Assembly: GCF_006717095.1 (NCBI RefSeq)
Contig: NZ_VFQE01000001.1
Coordinates: 2,976,001 to 3,040,000, forward strand
Reading direction: 5' to 3'
Source: Blastococcus colisei
GTDB taxonomy: Bacteria > Actinomycetota > Actinomycetes > Mycobacteriales > Geodermatophilaceae
DNA: 64,000 nt
Shown piece after piece: positions 27,689-37,100 of the stretch. Numbering within the stretch: position 1 is the first letter of the stretch; each line of letters starts with the position of its first letter. The translations under genes were made by a program, and so were the position numbers. Under the pieces are notes generated by a model. The model saw only the letters and a list, made by a program, of their open reading frames with translations, did no database searches and was not told the DNA's origin.

Positions 27689-28620
27689 CGGCGAACAGCG
27701 CCCCGCCGGAAGGCACCCGGCCGCTGGGGCGGCTCGACGACAGCCGCTGCTCGGTCCAGGCCCTGGTCCGGGGCGACTCCCCCGTGGCGACCGCCTCCCC
27801 CGCCCAGCGCTGGCTGCTGATCGAGCAGCCGGGCCCCTGGGGACGCGACGCGCTGACCGAGTCACGGTTCGACGCCGAGGTGGCGCCGCTGCTGGCGAGA
27901 CGGTCCCGCGCCGAAGGGGTGCGGCTCCTGCTGGTCCGCCGCCCCGGGGACCGGCTGGCCGACTCCGGGCGCCGCTGGGCCTACGCCGACAGCCGCCCGG
28001 GGCACGAAGGGCTGTGGTGGTCGGTGCGGACGTCGGACGCCGACCTGCTCACCGCGCCCTGGGACGGATCGGTCGGCGCAGCGGCACCCGGCCCCACCTA
28101 CCTGGTGTGCACGCACGGCGGGCACGACGCGTGCTGCGCGTTGCGCGGCCGGCCCCTGGCCCGCGCCCTGCCGGCGCCGGGACCGGCCGACGTCTGGGAG
28201 TGCAGCCACCTCGGCGGTGACCGGTTCGCCGCCAACGTGCTGGTGCTGCCGCACGGCTTCTACTACGGGCAGGTGCCGGGCGACGGCGCCGACCTGGTCG
28301 CCGCGCACACCCGCGGCGAGGTGGCACTCCCCTGGTTGCGCGGGCGGGCCGGCGTCCCCCCGCCCGGGCAGGCCGCCCAGCACTTCGCCCGCGGCGAACT
28401 GGGACTGTTCGGCCTCCACGACCTGCCGGTGGTCTCGATGGAGCAGCGGACGCCGCCGGGCTCGGAGATCGAGCGGTGGGTGGTGACCCTGGCCGGCCCC
28501 GACGGGGACGTCGTCACCCGCGTGGAGAGCCGCCCGTCGACCGTGGCCGCCCGGCTGACCTGCCGGGCCACGCATCAGGCGCACTCGCGCACCTGGCACG
28601 TGACGTTCGCGGCGGCCTGA
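27685..28620 (+). CDS. Sucrase/ferredoxin-like (Suc_Fer-like) protein
   Basis: A 311-residue protein whose central region matches the Suc_Fer-like family, a thioredoxin-fold ferredoxin-like group: VCTHGGHDACCALRGRP (141-157), then VWECSHLGGDRFAANVL (170-186). Cysteines 142, 150, 151 and 173 are the candidate 2Fe-2S ligands. The family's physiological role is unknown. The GTG at 27685 overlaps the oxygenase stop, so the two are translationally coupled. An electron-transfer or redox-sensing role for the oxygenase or its peptide product is plausible but unproven. Confidence 0.85.
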   Translation: MTANSAPPEGTRPLGRLDDSRCSVQALVRGDSPVATASPAQRWLLIEQPGPWGRDALTESRFDAEVAPLLARRSRAEGVRLLLVRRPGDRLADSGRRWAYADSRPGHEGLWWSVRTSDADLLTAPWDGSVGAAAPGPTYLVCTHGGHDACCALRGRPLARALPAPGPADVWECSHLGGDRFAANVLVLPHGFYYGQVPGDGADLVAAHTRGEVALPWLRGRAGVPPPGQAAQHFARGELGLFGLHDLPVVSMEQRTPPGSEIERWVVTLAGPDGDVVTRVESRPSTVAARLTCRATHQAHSRTWHVTFAAA

Positions 28621-28632
28621 CCGGGTGCCGGC

Positions 28633-28923
28633 TCACGCGCCCCGTCGCGCCAGCCGTGGTCGTCGGTGATCGCTGTCGTTGCGGAGGCGGAGGTGCACGG
28701 GGACGGCGCCGTGGCGGAGCGCGTCCGAGGTGATCTCGTCGATCACCAGAACCAGCTGCTCGACCCAGTCCGAGAACGGGACGACGGGCGCATCATCATC
28801 GGCCAGGAAGGCACGGATGCTGGCCCGGATGCTCGGCAGATCGACCAGCTGCGTCGGGTCCCGGTGCCACATCACGGTGAAACCCGAGGGAAGGCGGGCC
28901 ACCGGCCATCCTGTACCGGGCAC
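28633..28923 (-). CDS. Truncated HATPase (RsbW/SpoIIAB-like) anti-sigma-type protein
   Basis: Only 96 residues, against about 130-150 for the family. The N-terminal half resembles a GHKL ATPase anti-sigma regulator, with LVLVIDEITSDALRHGAVPV corresponding to the N-box. The key N-box asparagine (normally TNALRHG) is Asp here, and the G1/G2 boxes are missing because the frame stops 12 bp short of the convergent Suc_Fer gene. It is probably a decayed remnant of a sigma-factor switch whose STAS partner lies upstream. The GTG start at 28923 is uncertain. Confidence 0.5.
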   Translation of the reverse strand: MPGTGWPVARLPSGFTVMWHRDPTQLVDLPSIRASIRAFLADDDAPVVPFSDWVEQLVLVIDEITSDALRHGAVPVHLRLRNDSDHRRPRLARRGA

Positions 28924-29034
28924 AGGACCTCGGATCGCGCGTCGTCACAGCGCTCGCATGCCGGTCGCGCCAGCGTCCGGTCAGGGGAACTGGCCAGTCC
29001 ATGGAAACACGGCACGGGGCTCAGCGGCCCTTCA

Positions 29035-29418
29035 TCAGCTCGCCGGTACTGCCATGAGTTCCCAGAGACCGGTGATCTGCAACGGCCGCCGCACTGCCCG
29101 GCCACCACCGCGGACAGCGAGCTCGATTCCGTCGGCCCGGGCCAGGCGGTGAGCCTCTGCCAGAACGGTGAGCCCGGCGGAGTTGAGGAACGTGACTCCG
29201 GTCAGGTTCACGATCACCTGCGTGCACGGTGGCCGCAGGCAGCTGACGAGTGCCGAACGGAGCACCGGCGCGGAGACGGAATCGATCTCACCGGTCGGCG
29301 CCACCGTCACGGCTGTGCCGGAATCCGACGACACCACCTCGATGCCGAGCAGATCGTCTGCCACGAACAACTGAACATCGTCGGTGTCCGAGCCGTCGCG
29401 CCCAGCAGAGGAATCCAC
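29035..29418 (-). CDS. STAS domain anti-sigma factor antagonist
   Basis: A 127-residue SpoIIAA/RsbV-like protein. An acidic N-terminal stretch (1-30) precedes a STAS domain: VTVAPTGEIDSVSAPVLRSAL, then VIVNLTGVTFLNSAGLTVL, where the serine of LNSAGL is the usual phosphorylation site. Such proteins release a sigma factor by binding its HATPase anti-sigma factor. The adjacent HATPase-like gene is truncated, so the working partner may be elsewhere. GTG start at 29418. Confidence 0.87.
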   Translation of the reverse strand: MDSSAGRDGSDTDDVQLFVADDLLGIEVVSSDSGTAVTVAPTGEIDSVSAPVLRSALVSCLRPPCTQVIVNLTGVTFLNSAGLTVLAEAHRLARADGIELAVRGGGRAVRRPLQITGLWELMAVPAS

Positions 29419-29587
29419 GAAGATCCAGGCCTCTCGACCAGAGCCCGACCGTCGAGCACTGCGCCGGACCGGCGCGGCTGGGAGGCGGACGCTTCCTGAT
29501 CGCGGCTGAGGCCTAACCGCTGGGGCGAGATTACCGCCGTGTCGTCGGCTCGACTACCCCCAGCCGAACCACGCGACGACGTGGCGG

Positions 29588-30328
29588 CTACCCGGAGGTC
29601 TCGTCGGATCCCTCGCCGACGGCCCGCACGATGTCCGCGGCAATCGTGCGGAGCTTGACGTTGCGGCCTTGCGAGGCGCTGCGCAAGATCTCGAAGGCCA
29701 TTCCCGACGAGCATCGCTGCTGGGCCATCAGGATGCCGATGGCCTGGTCGATGATCGAGCGGGAGGTCAGCGCCTCCGCCAGCTGCTGACCGTGGCGCGT
29801 GCGCTCGGCCAGGCGGAGCGCGACGCCGACCGCACCGGAGGCCTGCTGTGCCCAGCGTTCGGCCTGGGCTCGGGTCTCGGCGTCGAAGGTGCCTGCTTCG
29901 GTCGAGTACAGGTTCAGTGCCCCGAAGTGCCGGCCATCGACTCCCATCGGGGTCGAGAGCACCGACCGCACTCCTTGAGCCAGGGCATAGCTGCGGTAGT
30001 TGCCCCACCGATCGTCGACGGCCATGTCCGGGGCGGACACGACGGCGCCGGTGCGCATGGACTCCAGGCACGGACCCTCGTCCTGGGCGTACTGGATCTC
30101 GTCGGCCCGTGCGGCCAGGTCGTCGCTGCTGGCCACAGTCCGCGTCTTGTCGTCCAAGCGCACGGTGATAGCGCACGACCCGTGCCCGGCCGCGGCCAGT
30201 TGCACCAGCTCGTCGAGGAACTCGGTCATCCCCTCCGTGCTCAGGATCAGTTCCTGCAGGGCGGACTGGTCGACGCGTGCATCCTCGTCCGTCGTGGGCG
30301 TGGGGGTGTCAGCCATCGAGTCGGCCAT
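29588..30328 (-). CDS. GAF and ANTAR domain-containing RNA-binding regulator
   Basis: A 246-residue cytoplasmic regulator. A GAF domain spans about 30-170 (ITVRLDDKTRTVASSDD, DEGPCLESM, LSTPMGVDGRHFGALNLYS), and a C-terminal ANTAR domain about 180-235 (ALTSRSIIDQAIGILMAQQRCS). ANTAR domains act as antiterminators by binding paired hairpins in leader RNA. Proteins of this architecture are common in Actinobacteria beside STAS genes and respond to stress. It starts MADSMADTP at the ATG 30328; a second Met is four codons in. Confidence 0.9.
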   Translation of the reverse strand: MADSMADTPTPTTDEDARVDQSALQELILSTEGMTEFLDELVQLAAAGHGSCAITVRLDDKTRTVASSDDLAARADEIQYAQDEGPCLESMRTGAVVSAPDMAVDDRWGNYRSYALAQGVRSVLSTPMGVDGRHFGALNLYSTEAGTFDAETRAQAERWAQQASGAVGVALRLAERTRHGQQLAEALTSRSIIDQAIGILMAQQRCSSGMAFEILRSASQGRNVKLRTIAADIVRAVGEGSDETSG

Positions 30329-30531
30329 CGTGGTGTCGTTCCCGCAGCCAGAGCTGGTGCTGTTCGCCGTCGTTCACCAAGGACGGTGAACCCCGGGCTC
30401 GGCTCACTCGAGGAGACCTCGATCGACATCGAGCCTACGCGCACCTGCGGCGGATGCGGTGAGAACCGGCCGCCCGGTCGATCAGCCGCCGGAGCGCGTC
30501 AGCCCACAGCGGCTGTGCGAATGCCTGATGG

Positions 30532-31704
30532 TCAGCCGAGTGCGCGTCCCCGCGCCATCAGCAGCGGGATGGCGAGTTCGGTGGCGGTGAGCGAGCCGTG
30601 GTACCCGATGAGGCTGCTGGGCCCGGGCTCCCGCCGCGGCGCGGTGAGTGCCCAGGTGCCGCGGGCCAGGGCGACGACGTCGCCGATCCGCTCCGCGACG
30701 CCGTCGTCCACCGGGCCGAAAACGCCGCTCACGACGGCGTCCTCCCGGCTGCCCACCCACGCCCGGTCGCCGAGCACCTCGCGCCAGCGGTGCAGGACGT
30801 CGTCCTCGGCGCCCGGCTCGGCGTGCACGTAGCGGGCGCGCGGCTCCCCCGCCAGCAGCCGGACGCCGTCGGCGAGGTCGGGCTCCTGGTCGAGGTCGAA
30901 ACGGGTGGCGTCGGGGACGTCCAGCATCCCGTGGTCGGCGGTGACCATCAGCGCCGCGTCGTCGGGTAGGCCGGCGACGAGCTCCTCGACGACGCGGTCG
31001 ACGAAGGCCAGCTGCCTCCGCCACGCCGCCGAGCCGACGCCGCGCACGTGGCCGGTGAGATCGAGCTCGGGGATGTAGCCGTAGACGAGGGCGCGGGGCG
31101 TGGCGGCCAGCGAGCCGAGCACGAGGGCGCAGAGGTCGCCGTGGCTGACCGCGCCGGTGTAGGTGGCGCCGCGGTAGACCGCCCGGGTGAGACCGGAGCC
31201 GGCATAGCTGTAGGGCCCGACGGCGGTGGCGGGGACGCCGGCGGCGTCGGCCTGCTGGAAGACCGTGCGCTGCGCCTGCCAGACGTCGGGGTCGGGGTCG
31301 TCGCCCCACTGGACGTGGTTGAGCGCGCGCTCCTCCCCCGGGACGGCGGTGACGAAGCCGAGGATGCCGTGGGCGCCCGGCGGGAGGCCGGTGCCCAGCG
31401 TCGCCAGGCTGACCGGGGTGGTGCTGGGGCACGGCGCGGAGAGGTCGCCGACCGGGCTGCTGAGCGCGGCGAGGGTCGGGGCGAGGTCGGCGTGGGTCCG
31501 TACGAGGTCGGCGCCCAGGCCGTCGATCAGGAGCACGGCAACCCGGCGGGCGCCGCCGAGGGCCCCGGTGAGGCCGAGCGGATCGGTGGGGAGGTCGCCG
31601 CGCTCGACCGGGACGCCGAGCGCCGCGGCGGCGCTGGGAAGCACGTCGGCGAGCGTCGCGGTGCCGTACGGGGGGACGGCGAGGTCGTCTGGGAGGCGAC
31701 TCAC
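30532..31704 (-). CDS. Type I phosphodiesterase/nucleotide pyrophosphatase family protein
   Basis: A 390-residue alkaline-phosphatase-superfamily enzyme. The N-terminal metal site is VAVLLIDGLGADL, the nucleophile region is PSTTPVSLATLGTGLPPGAHGI (Thr within STTP), then YGYIPELDLTGHVRG and the second metal site VTADHGMLDVP. No signal peptide is apparent, so it is likely cytoplasmic. It starts with a GTG at 31704 overlapping the stop of the methyltransferase gene, so the two are coupled. The substrate is not evident. Confidence 0.87.
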   Translation of the reverse strand: MSRLPDDLAVPPYGTATLADVLPSAAAALGVPVERGDLPTDPLGLTGALGGARRVAVLLIDGLGADLVRTHADLAPTLAALSSPVGDLSAPCPSTTPVSLATLGTGLPPGAHGILGFVTAVPGEERALNHVQWGDDPDPDVWQAQRTVFQQADAAGVPATAVGPYSYAGSGLTRAVYRGATYTGAVSHGDLCALVLGSLAATPRALVYGYIPELDLTGHVRGVGSAAWRRQLAFVDRVVEELVAGLPDDAALMVTADHGMLDVPDATRFDLDQEPDLADGVRLLAGEPRARYVHAEPGAEDDVLHRWREVLGDRAWVGSREDAVVSGVFGPVDDGVAERIGDVVALARGTWALTAPRREPGPSSLIGYHGSLTATELAIPLLMARGRALG

Positions 31705-32429
31705 GCGCGGGCGGCCAGGACGTGCAGGCCGGTGGCGACGTCCCGGTACGGCGAGGCCTCGGCGAGGGCCACCTCGAGGGCGCGGACGGCCTGCGGGTCG
31801 GCCCCGGACATCCCCTCCAGAAGCTCGGCGACGACGGAGACGCCGCGCCACGGCCCCGGGGTGAGGGCCGCCCCCGCGACGAGGGCGAGCAGGTCGTCGG
31901 GGCTGAACCTTCGCCGGGCGGGCCTGGCGCGCCCCGGGGCGGGATCCCGGTCCTCGAGGAGGGCGAGCGCCTCGACGGGGTGCCCGGCGACGGCCCTCGC
32001 GAGCACGGCGCCGGCGCGGTTGACCGTCGCGACGCTCACCTGACCGCCCGGCCGGAGGGCGCGGGCGATCTCCCGGAGGGTGACGGCCGGGTCGTCGACG
32101 ACCTCGAGCACGTAGTGGCACAGGGCCAGGTCGTAGCCCGCGGACGCGTCGTCGACAGCGGGCAGGACCTCGTGCAGCAGGTCGCCGTCGCCCTGGACGC
32201 CGTGCACCCGGGCACCGACGCCGTCGGTGTCGGCCCGCCGTCGCAGGGTGGCGAGGGCGTCGGCGCTGGGGTCGACGACGGTGACGTCGTGGCCCAATCG
32301 GGCCAGCGGGACGGCGAACATGCCGCTGCCGCCGCCGACGTCGAGCACCCGCAGCGTGCTGCCCGCGCCCACCAGCGGGTCGAGCGCGGCCCACACGGCG
32401 GCGGTCCGGGCGGGTAACTGCTCCGTCAT
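31701..32429 (-). CDS. Class I SAM-dependent methyltransferase
   Basis: A 242-residue methyltransferase. Motif I is RVLDVGGGSGMFAVPLA (about 27-43), followed by VTVVDPSADAL, and the post-I acidic stretch and motif IV LALCHYVLEVVDDP. It ends in a helical C-terminal cap. The ATG at 32429 (MTEQLPARTAAVWAAL) was preferred to an upstream in-frame start that adds 46 low-complexity residues. Coupled with the downstream phosphodiesterase. Substrate unknown; the fold is of the UbiE/SmtA type. Confidence 0.85.
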   Translation of the reverse strand: MTEQLPARTAAVWAALDPLVGAGSTLRVLDVGGGSGMFAVPLARLGHDVTVVDPSADALATLRRRADTDGVGARVHGVQGDGDLLHEVLPAVDDASAGYDLALCHYVLEVVDDPAVTLREIARALRPGGQVSVATVNRAGAVLARAVAGHPVEALALLEDRDPAPGRARPARRRFSPDDLLALVAGAALTPGPWRGVSVVAELLEGMSGADPQAVRALEVALAEASPYRDVATGLHVLAARA

Positions 32430-32613
32430 CGACGCAGGGGGCGTGGGCACCTCAGCGAGCCTAGTGGCGGCAGGCTGCGACCACTCGCTCGCGCGAGCCC
32501 GAGCCGGCGAGGCCCGCCGTCCTTCCCTTCGAGCCACCGACCTCGCGCTCCGACACGAGGACGGCAACCCGCAGGTGAGGTTCGCCGCTGTCTCGTGGGA
32601 GGGGCGGGTCCTC

Positions 32614-33099
32614 TCAGGCGGGGACGCTGTCGGCGGCCCGCTTGATCTCGGCGATGTCGATCCGGCGCATCTGCAGCATGGCCTGGGTGGCTCGCTGCGC
32701 CCGGCCGGGGTCGGGATCGTTGAGCATGCTCATCAGCTCCGTGGGGGTGACCTGCCAGGAGACGCCGAACTTGTCCTTGAGCCAGCCGCACATGCTCTCC
32801 TCGCCGCCCTCGGTCAGCCGGGTCCAGTAGTGGTCGGCCTCCTCCTGGTCCTCGCACATGATCTGGAAGGAGACCGCCTCGCTGAACGGGAACTGGGGCC
32901 CGCCGTTGAGGGCGGTGTAGGGCTGCCCGTCGAGGGTGAAGTCGACGGTCAGGACGTCGCCCTCCTTCATCGGCGGGGGCATGTCGGGCCCGTAGCGCGT
33001 GACGTCCCCGATGCTCGAGTTCGGGAAGATCGAGGTGTAGTGCCGGGCGGCCTGCTCGGCCGTGCCGTCGAACCAGAGACAGGGAATCTGCTTGGGCAT
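32614..33099 (-). CDS. VOC family protein (PhnB-like)
   Basis: A 161-residue glyoxalase/bleomycin-resistance-fold protein of the PhnB/3-demethylubiquinone-methyltransferase-like group. Typical segments are PCLWFDGTAEQAARHYTSIF at the start, GPQFPFSEAVSFQIMCEDQ and the central pair of DHYW and KDKFGVSWQVTP. Members are small dimeric proteins, many of unknown activity. ATG start at 33099. It is separated by 184 bp from the methyltransferase gene; that gap shows no further gene. Confidence 0.87.
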   Translation of the reverse strand: MPKQIPCLWFDGTAEQAARHYTSIFPNSSIGDVTRYGPDMPPPMKEGDVLTVDFTLDGQPYTALNGGPQFPFSEAVSFQIMCEDQEEADHYWTRLTEGGEESMCGWLKDKFGVSWQVTPTELMSMLNDPDPGRAQRATQAMLQMRRIDIAEIKRAADSVPA

Positions 33100-33271
33100 G
33101 GGGCCGTCCTCTCTCGCGTCCGGCCGGGTCGCCGGCTGATGGGTAGACCGTGGCCCGGCGCAGGACTCATCGGTTGGCTCCGGAGCAGCCGCCGGCGCGA
33201 TGGTCGTTTGCCGACCGGCCGTTCACGGGCACCCCTCCACGGTCAACACCGCCGTCGACCGAGGAGTGCCC

Positions 33272-33466
33272 ATGCCCACGTCCACCCGCCCACGCCTGCT
33301 CCGTTCCACCGCGGCGGCCTTCGCGATCACTGCCGCATCCCTCACCACGGTCGCGTGCGGGTCGGACGTCGTCGACGACGGTGTCGAGCAGAACATCGAG
33401 GAAGGTGTCGAGGACGCCGAGCAGGAGGTCGAGGACGCCACCGACGGCGAGGACGAGGAGGGCTGA
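33272..33466 (+). CDS. Small acidic lipoprotein
   Basis: A 64-residue predicted lipoprotein. A basic start (MPTSTRPRLLRS), a hydrophobic stretch (about 13-28) and the lipobox LTTVACGS place Cys31 as the lipidated residue. The mature part is about 34 residues, almost all Asp/Glu/Val/Gly with EEG and DAEQEVED repeats. GAGGAG lies 5 nt before the ATG at 33272. Function unknown; it may be a surface-exposed acidic tail. It converges on the antitoxin gene. Confidence 0.75.
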   Translation: MPTSTRPRLLRSTAAAFAITAASLTTVACGSDVVDDGVEQNIEEGVEDAEQEVEDATDGEDEEG

Positions 33467-33535
33467 GCCCCCTCGCGCGCGGCCCGGTTCGGAGGGCCAC
33501 CGGCCTTCGACCTCAGCGGTTCACGGCCCCTTTGC

Positions 33536-33823
33536 TCAGGACGCGAGGTACCGCTCGAGGGCTTCGCGAGCGACATCGGAGATGCGCCGCCCCTGCCGGG
33601 CAGCCTCAGCGGCGGCCTTCGCCCGCAGCTCGGGTGTCACCCTGAAGGTCACCTGTGGAGACGGCGCCTTCGCTCCGGTCAGGGACGGTCGTCCCCGGCC
33701 GACAAAGGCCAGCGCGTCATCAGTGGCGCGCTCGGCGTACTCCTCGGTGATCCGCCGCCCCTGACTGTCTCGTACGTCCTCTCTTCGGAGGTCGACGTCA
33801 GGTCCCATCCGGTACTTCGTCAT
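33536..33823 (-). CDS. Ribbon-helix-helix-type antitoxin (BrnA/CopG-like)
   Basis: A 95-residue protein with a C-terminal RHH-like motif (PQVTFRVTPELRAKAAAEAA, then GRRISDVAREALERYL) and an N-terminal region with RITEEYAERATDDALAFVGRGRPSL, typical of CopG-like antitoxins. The ATG at 33823 overlaps the stop of the preceding gene by 4 nt. It should bind and neutralise the upstream product and repress the pair. Confidence 0.75.
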   Translation of the reverse strand: MTKYRMGPDVDLRREDVRDSQGRRITEEYAERATDDALAFVGRGRPSLTGAKAPSPQVTFRVTPELRAKAAAEAARQGRRISDVAREALERYLAS

Positions 33824-34074
33824 GACTTCCTCCGTAGTGCAGTCGGCATGACGTGAATGACCAGGAGCCCGGTAGGCAGAACCACTGTCACGATCTCCAA
33901 CTCCACACCTCGGTCGTCAGGTCCGATCCAGACCTTGCGGGCATCGAGCTCTCCATCAGCCGGAATCTCGTGTGGCGCGACGTTCTCGATCACATGCACC
34001 GCGTGTGCTTTACCGACTCGATGTCGACGGGCTGACTGGGTGAACCTGATCTCCTCGCTCAGTGAATTTTGCAC
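33820..34074 (-). CDS. Probable toxin of a toxin-antitoxin pair
   Basis: An 84-residue basic beta-rich protein (IRFTQSARRHRVGKAHAVHV, WIGPDDRGVELEIV, LLVIHVMP). It resembles small RelE/BrnT-like proteins that pair with RHH antitoxins, though I cannot name the family with certainty. The toxin is encoded first, then the antitoxin with a 4-nt overlap, as in BrnT/BrnA. The GTG at 34074 lies in an AT-rich patch with no ribosome site, so it may be translated leaderless. Confidence 0.65.
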   Translation of the reverse strand: MQNSLSEEIRFTQSARRHRVGKAHAVHVIENVAPHEIPADGELDARKVWIGPDDRGVELEIVTVVLPTGLLVIHVMPTALRRKS

Positions 34075-34126
34075 TGCATTAATCTTTCGGTCAACGACCC
34101 GTCCGTCATCTACCCTCCGGCGCGGA

Positions 34127-37100
34127 TCAGTGGCCCGAGCTGCCGGGACTGGAGTGCCAGAGCTTGCGGGGCGGTCCGGACGCCGCCCGCCGGGCTGCCA
34201 CCTTCGAGTCCTCCCCGGCGGGCTTGATGTCGGCGTAGGGCGACATCCGGAACCCCGTGGGATGGACCAGCACCGGCCGGACGACGACCGGCCGCGAACC
34301 GTGCGATGCCGCGGCCCCCGCGATCGCCTGCTCCGTGAACTCCCCCGAGGCGGCCATCAGCTCGCGCACGCCGTCCGGTCCGTCGGCCTCCCACGCCTCG
34401 TGCAGGGCCGGCAGTTCCCACGCCCCGGTCGCCCGCAGCGAGACCCCGCGCGGGCCGGTGCGGCGCAGCACCCCCCGGATGACCAGCAGCCACGAGTGGA
34501 AGACCGTGGTGGCGTAGGGGCCCTGCGCGTCCTCGAAGAACGTCGAGTCGGTGCAGCCGGTGCCGTCGTCCAGGGTCACGAACACCACCCGCCGTCCGGA
34601 GCGGATCGGCGGCGTCTGGGTCGCCACCTTGACCCCGGCGACCAGCACCTCCGCACCGCTGCGGCAGGTGAGCAGCTCCCCCGCCGGAACTGCGCCGATG
34701 GCGGACAGGAACGGCCGGTAGAAGTCGACGACGTGCCGGCTGGCGTCCAGGCCGAGCACCTCCAGCTCGGCGCGCACCAGCTCGGCGTCGGTGAACTCCG
34801 GCAGACCGCTCCCCTCTGCCCAGCTGAGCCCCGCCGATCCGTCGTCCTCCCGTCCTCCTTCCCCTGCGACTCCCTCCTCCTCGAGCCCCAGCCCCATCAG
34901 GTCCAGGCTCAGCTGGCCGCTCGAGTTCACGCGGGCACCGCTGCGGCTCCACCGGTCGAGCTCCCCGATCTGCAGCAGCAGGTCGCGTCGGGTCACCTGT
35001 TTCCGGCGGTGCGTCGGCCGGCCGGCCTCCCGGTCGCGGACCCCGAAGCCGTAGAGGGAGTCGAAGCCCCCGGCCAGCACCAGCCGTTCGACCACGGGTC
35101 GGGAGACCGACGCGCGGTGCCAGAAATCCGTCAGTGACCGATAGGGCTGGCCGGTGACGATCCGGGCCACCTCGTCGTCGGAGATGCCCTTCACGTCGGC
35201 CAGGGCCAGTCGGATCCCGTAGCGGGACGGGTCGCGCATGGTGGCCGGCATCCATTCCGGCCGCAGCCAGTGCTCGATCTCTACTTCAGCCTCAGAGTTA
35301 TCGGCCTCGAGCCGCTCCACCCGGTAGGGGCCGGTCGATGCGTTGACGTCCAGGCCGAGCACCCGGATCCCGAAGTTGCGGGCGTCGTCGAGGATCAGCC
35401 GCTTCGGGTACATGCCCGGGTCGTGGGTGAGCACCCCGGCGAGGAAGGCCGCCGGATGGTGGGTCTTCAGCCAGGCCGACTGGTAGGTGGGCAGCGCGAA
35501 CGCCGCGGCGTGGGCCTTGCAGAAGCCGAACGACCCGAAGGCGGCGAGCACCTGCCAGACCTGCTCGGCCACCTCCACCGGGTAGCCCTTGTCCAGCACC
35601 CGGGGCACGAACCAGGCCCGGACCTCGGGATGGGCGTCCTTCTCCCCCAGCGCCCGCCGCACCTCGTCGGCCTCGGCCAGGGTCACCCCGGCCATCCGGG
35701 CCACGATCTGCAGCACCTGCTCGTGGAAGACCACCACCCCGGCGGTCTCCTCGAGGCAGAACTCGAGGTCGGGATGCGGGTACTCGGTCGCCCGCCAGCC
35801 GTTCCGGGCCATGAGGAACGGGGTGACCATGTCGCTCTTCACCGGCCCGGGCCGGAACAGCGAGATGTCGATGACGATGTCCTCGAACGTCCGCGGCCCG
35901 AACTTGCCCACCAGCTCCCGCTGCCCCGGCGACTCGATCTGGAACATGCCGAGGGTGCGGGTGCTGCGGATCAGCTCGAAGGTCGTGGGGTCGTCCCGCG
36001 GGACGGCGTCGATGTCGACGGTCTCGCCGTCGACCCGGGCCACCTCGTCGAGGGCGTGCGCGATCGCCGACTGCATCCGGATGCCCAGCAGGTCGAGCTT
36101 GAGCAGCCCCAGCTCCTCGACGTCGTCCTTGTCGAACTGGCTCATCGGATAGCCGAGATAGCTGTTCTCCACCGGTGTGCGGTCGAGCAGCGTGGCATCC
36201 GACAGCAGCACCCCGCACGGGTGCAGCGCGATGTGCCGGGGCAGACCGTCGAGCCGGGACACGAGGTCGAACATCAGGTCGAGATCACCGCTGCCGCCGG
36301 ATCGCTTCGAGCCCAGGCGGCTGGCCCGCAGCTCCGGGAGGTCCTTGAGCGCGGCGTGCACCTGGTTGGCCCGGATGTGCGGAAACGCCTTGGCGACGGC
36401 GTCGATCTCGGCCGGGGGCAATCCGAGCGCGGCCCCGACGTCGCGGATGGCGTGCCGCACCCGGTAGGTGTCCATCATCGAGATGCAGCTGACCCGGTCC
36501 GCGCCGAAGCGGTCGATCACCGCGTCGTAGACCTCCATCCGCCGGGCGGACTCCACGTCGATGTCGATGTCGGGCAGCTGGTGGCGCAGCGGGGAGAGGA
36601 ACCGCTCCATCAGCAGCCCGTACCGGAGCGGGTCGACGTCGGAGATGCCGAGCAGGTAGGTGACCAGGCTGCCGGCGCCGGAACCGCGGGCAGCGGCCCG
36701 AACCCTCAAGCTCTTGATGAGGTCGACCACGTCGGCGACGGTGAGGAAGTAGGACGGGTAGCCGAGTGAGTCGATCACCGCCAGCTCCTCGTCCAGCCGC
36801 TGCCGCACCCGCTCCGACGGCGCCATCCCGCGCCGGCCCAGGCCTGCCTCGCACCGCGCCCGCAGCACCCGCGACGGGCCCATCCCCCGCTCGGCGGGGG
36901 TGGTGACGACGTCGAGCTCGGGATAGCGGACGCTGCCGATGCCGAGGTCGTCGCGGATGTCGACGGTGCACTGCTCGGCCAGCCGGGCGGTGCCCTCGAG
37001 GAGGCGCAGTGCGGCGTCCCGGTCGGGGCCGACCAGGTCCTCGGCCACCGCGGCCATCTCCTTGCCCGACTTGAGGTAGCCCTCGGCGGTGCGCCGGTCG

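Noticed and set aside
26066-27865. Minus-strand frame with Ala-Pro-Pro-Ser repeats opposite the ADGG gene
   Set aside because: It is the complement of the ADGG repeat plus the oxygenase gene; the plus strand has the ribosome site, operon context and a real domain.
32430-32613. Extension of the methyltransferase into the upstream gap
   Set aside because: An upstream in-frame start exists, but the added sequence is Arg/Ala/Ser-rich without family likeness, while the ATG at 32429 matches.
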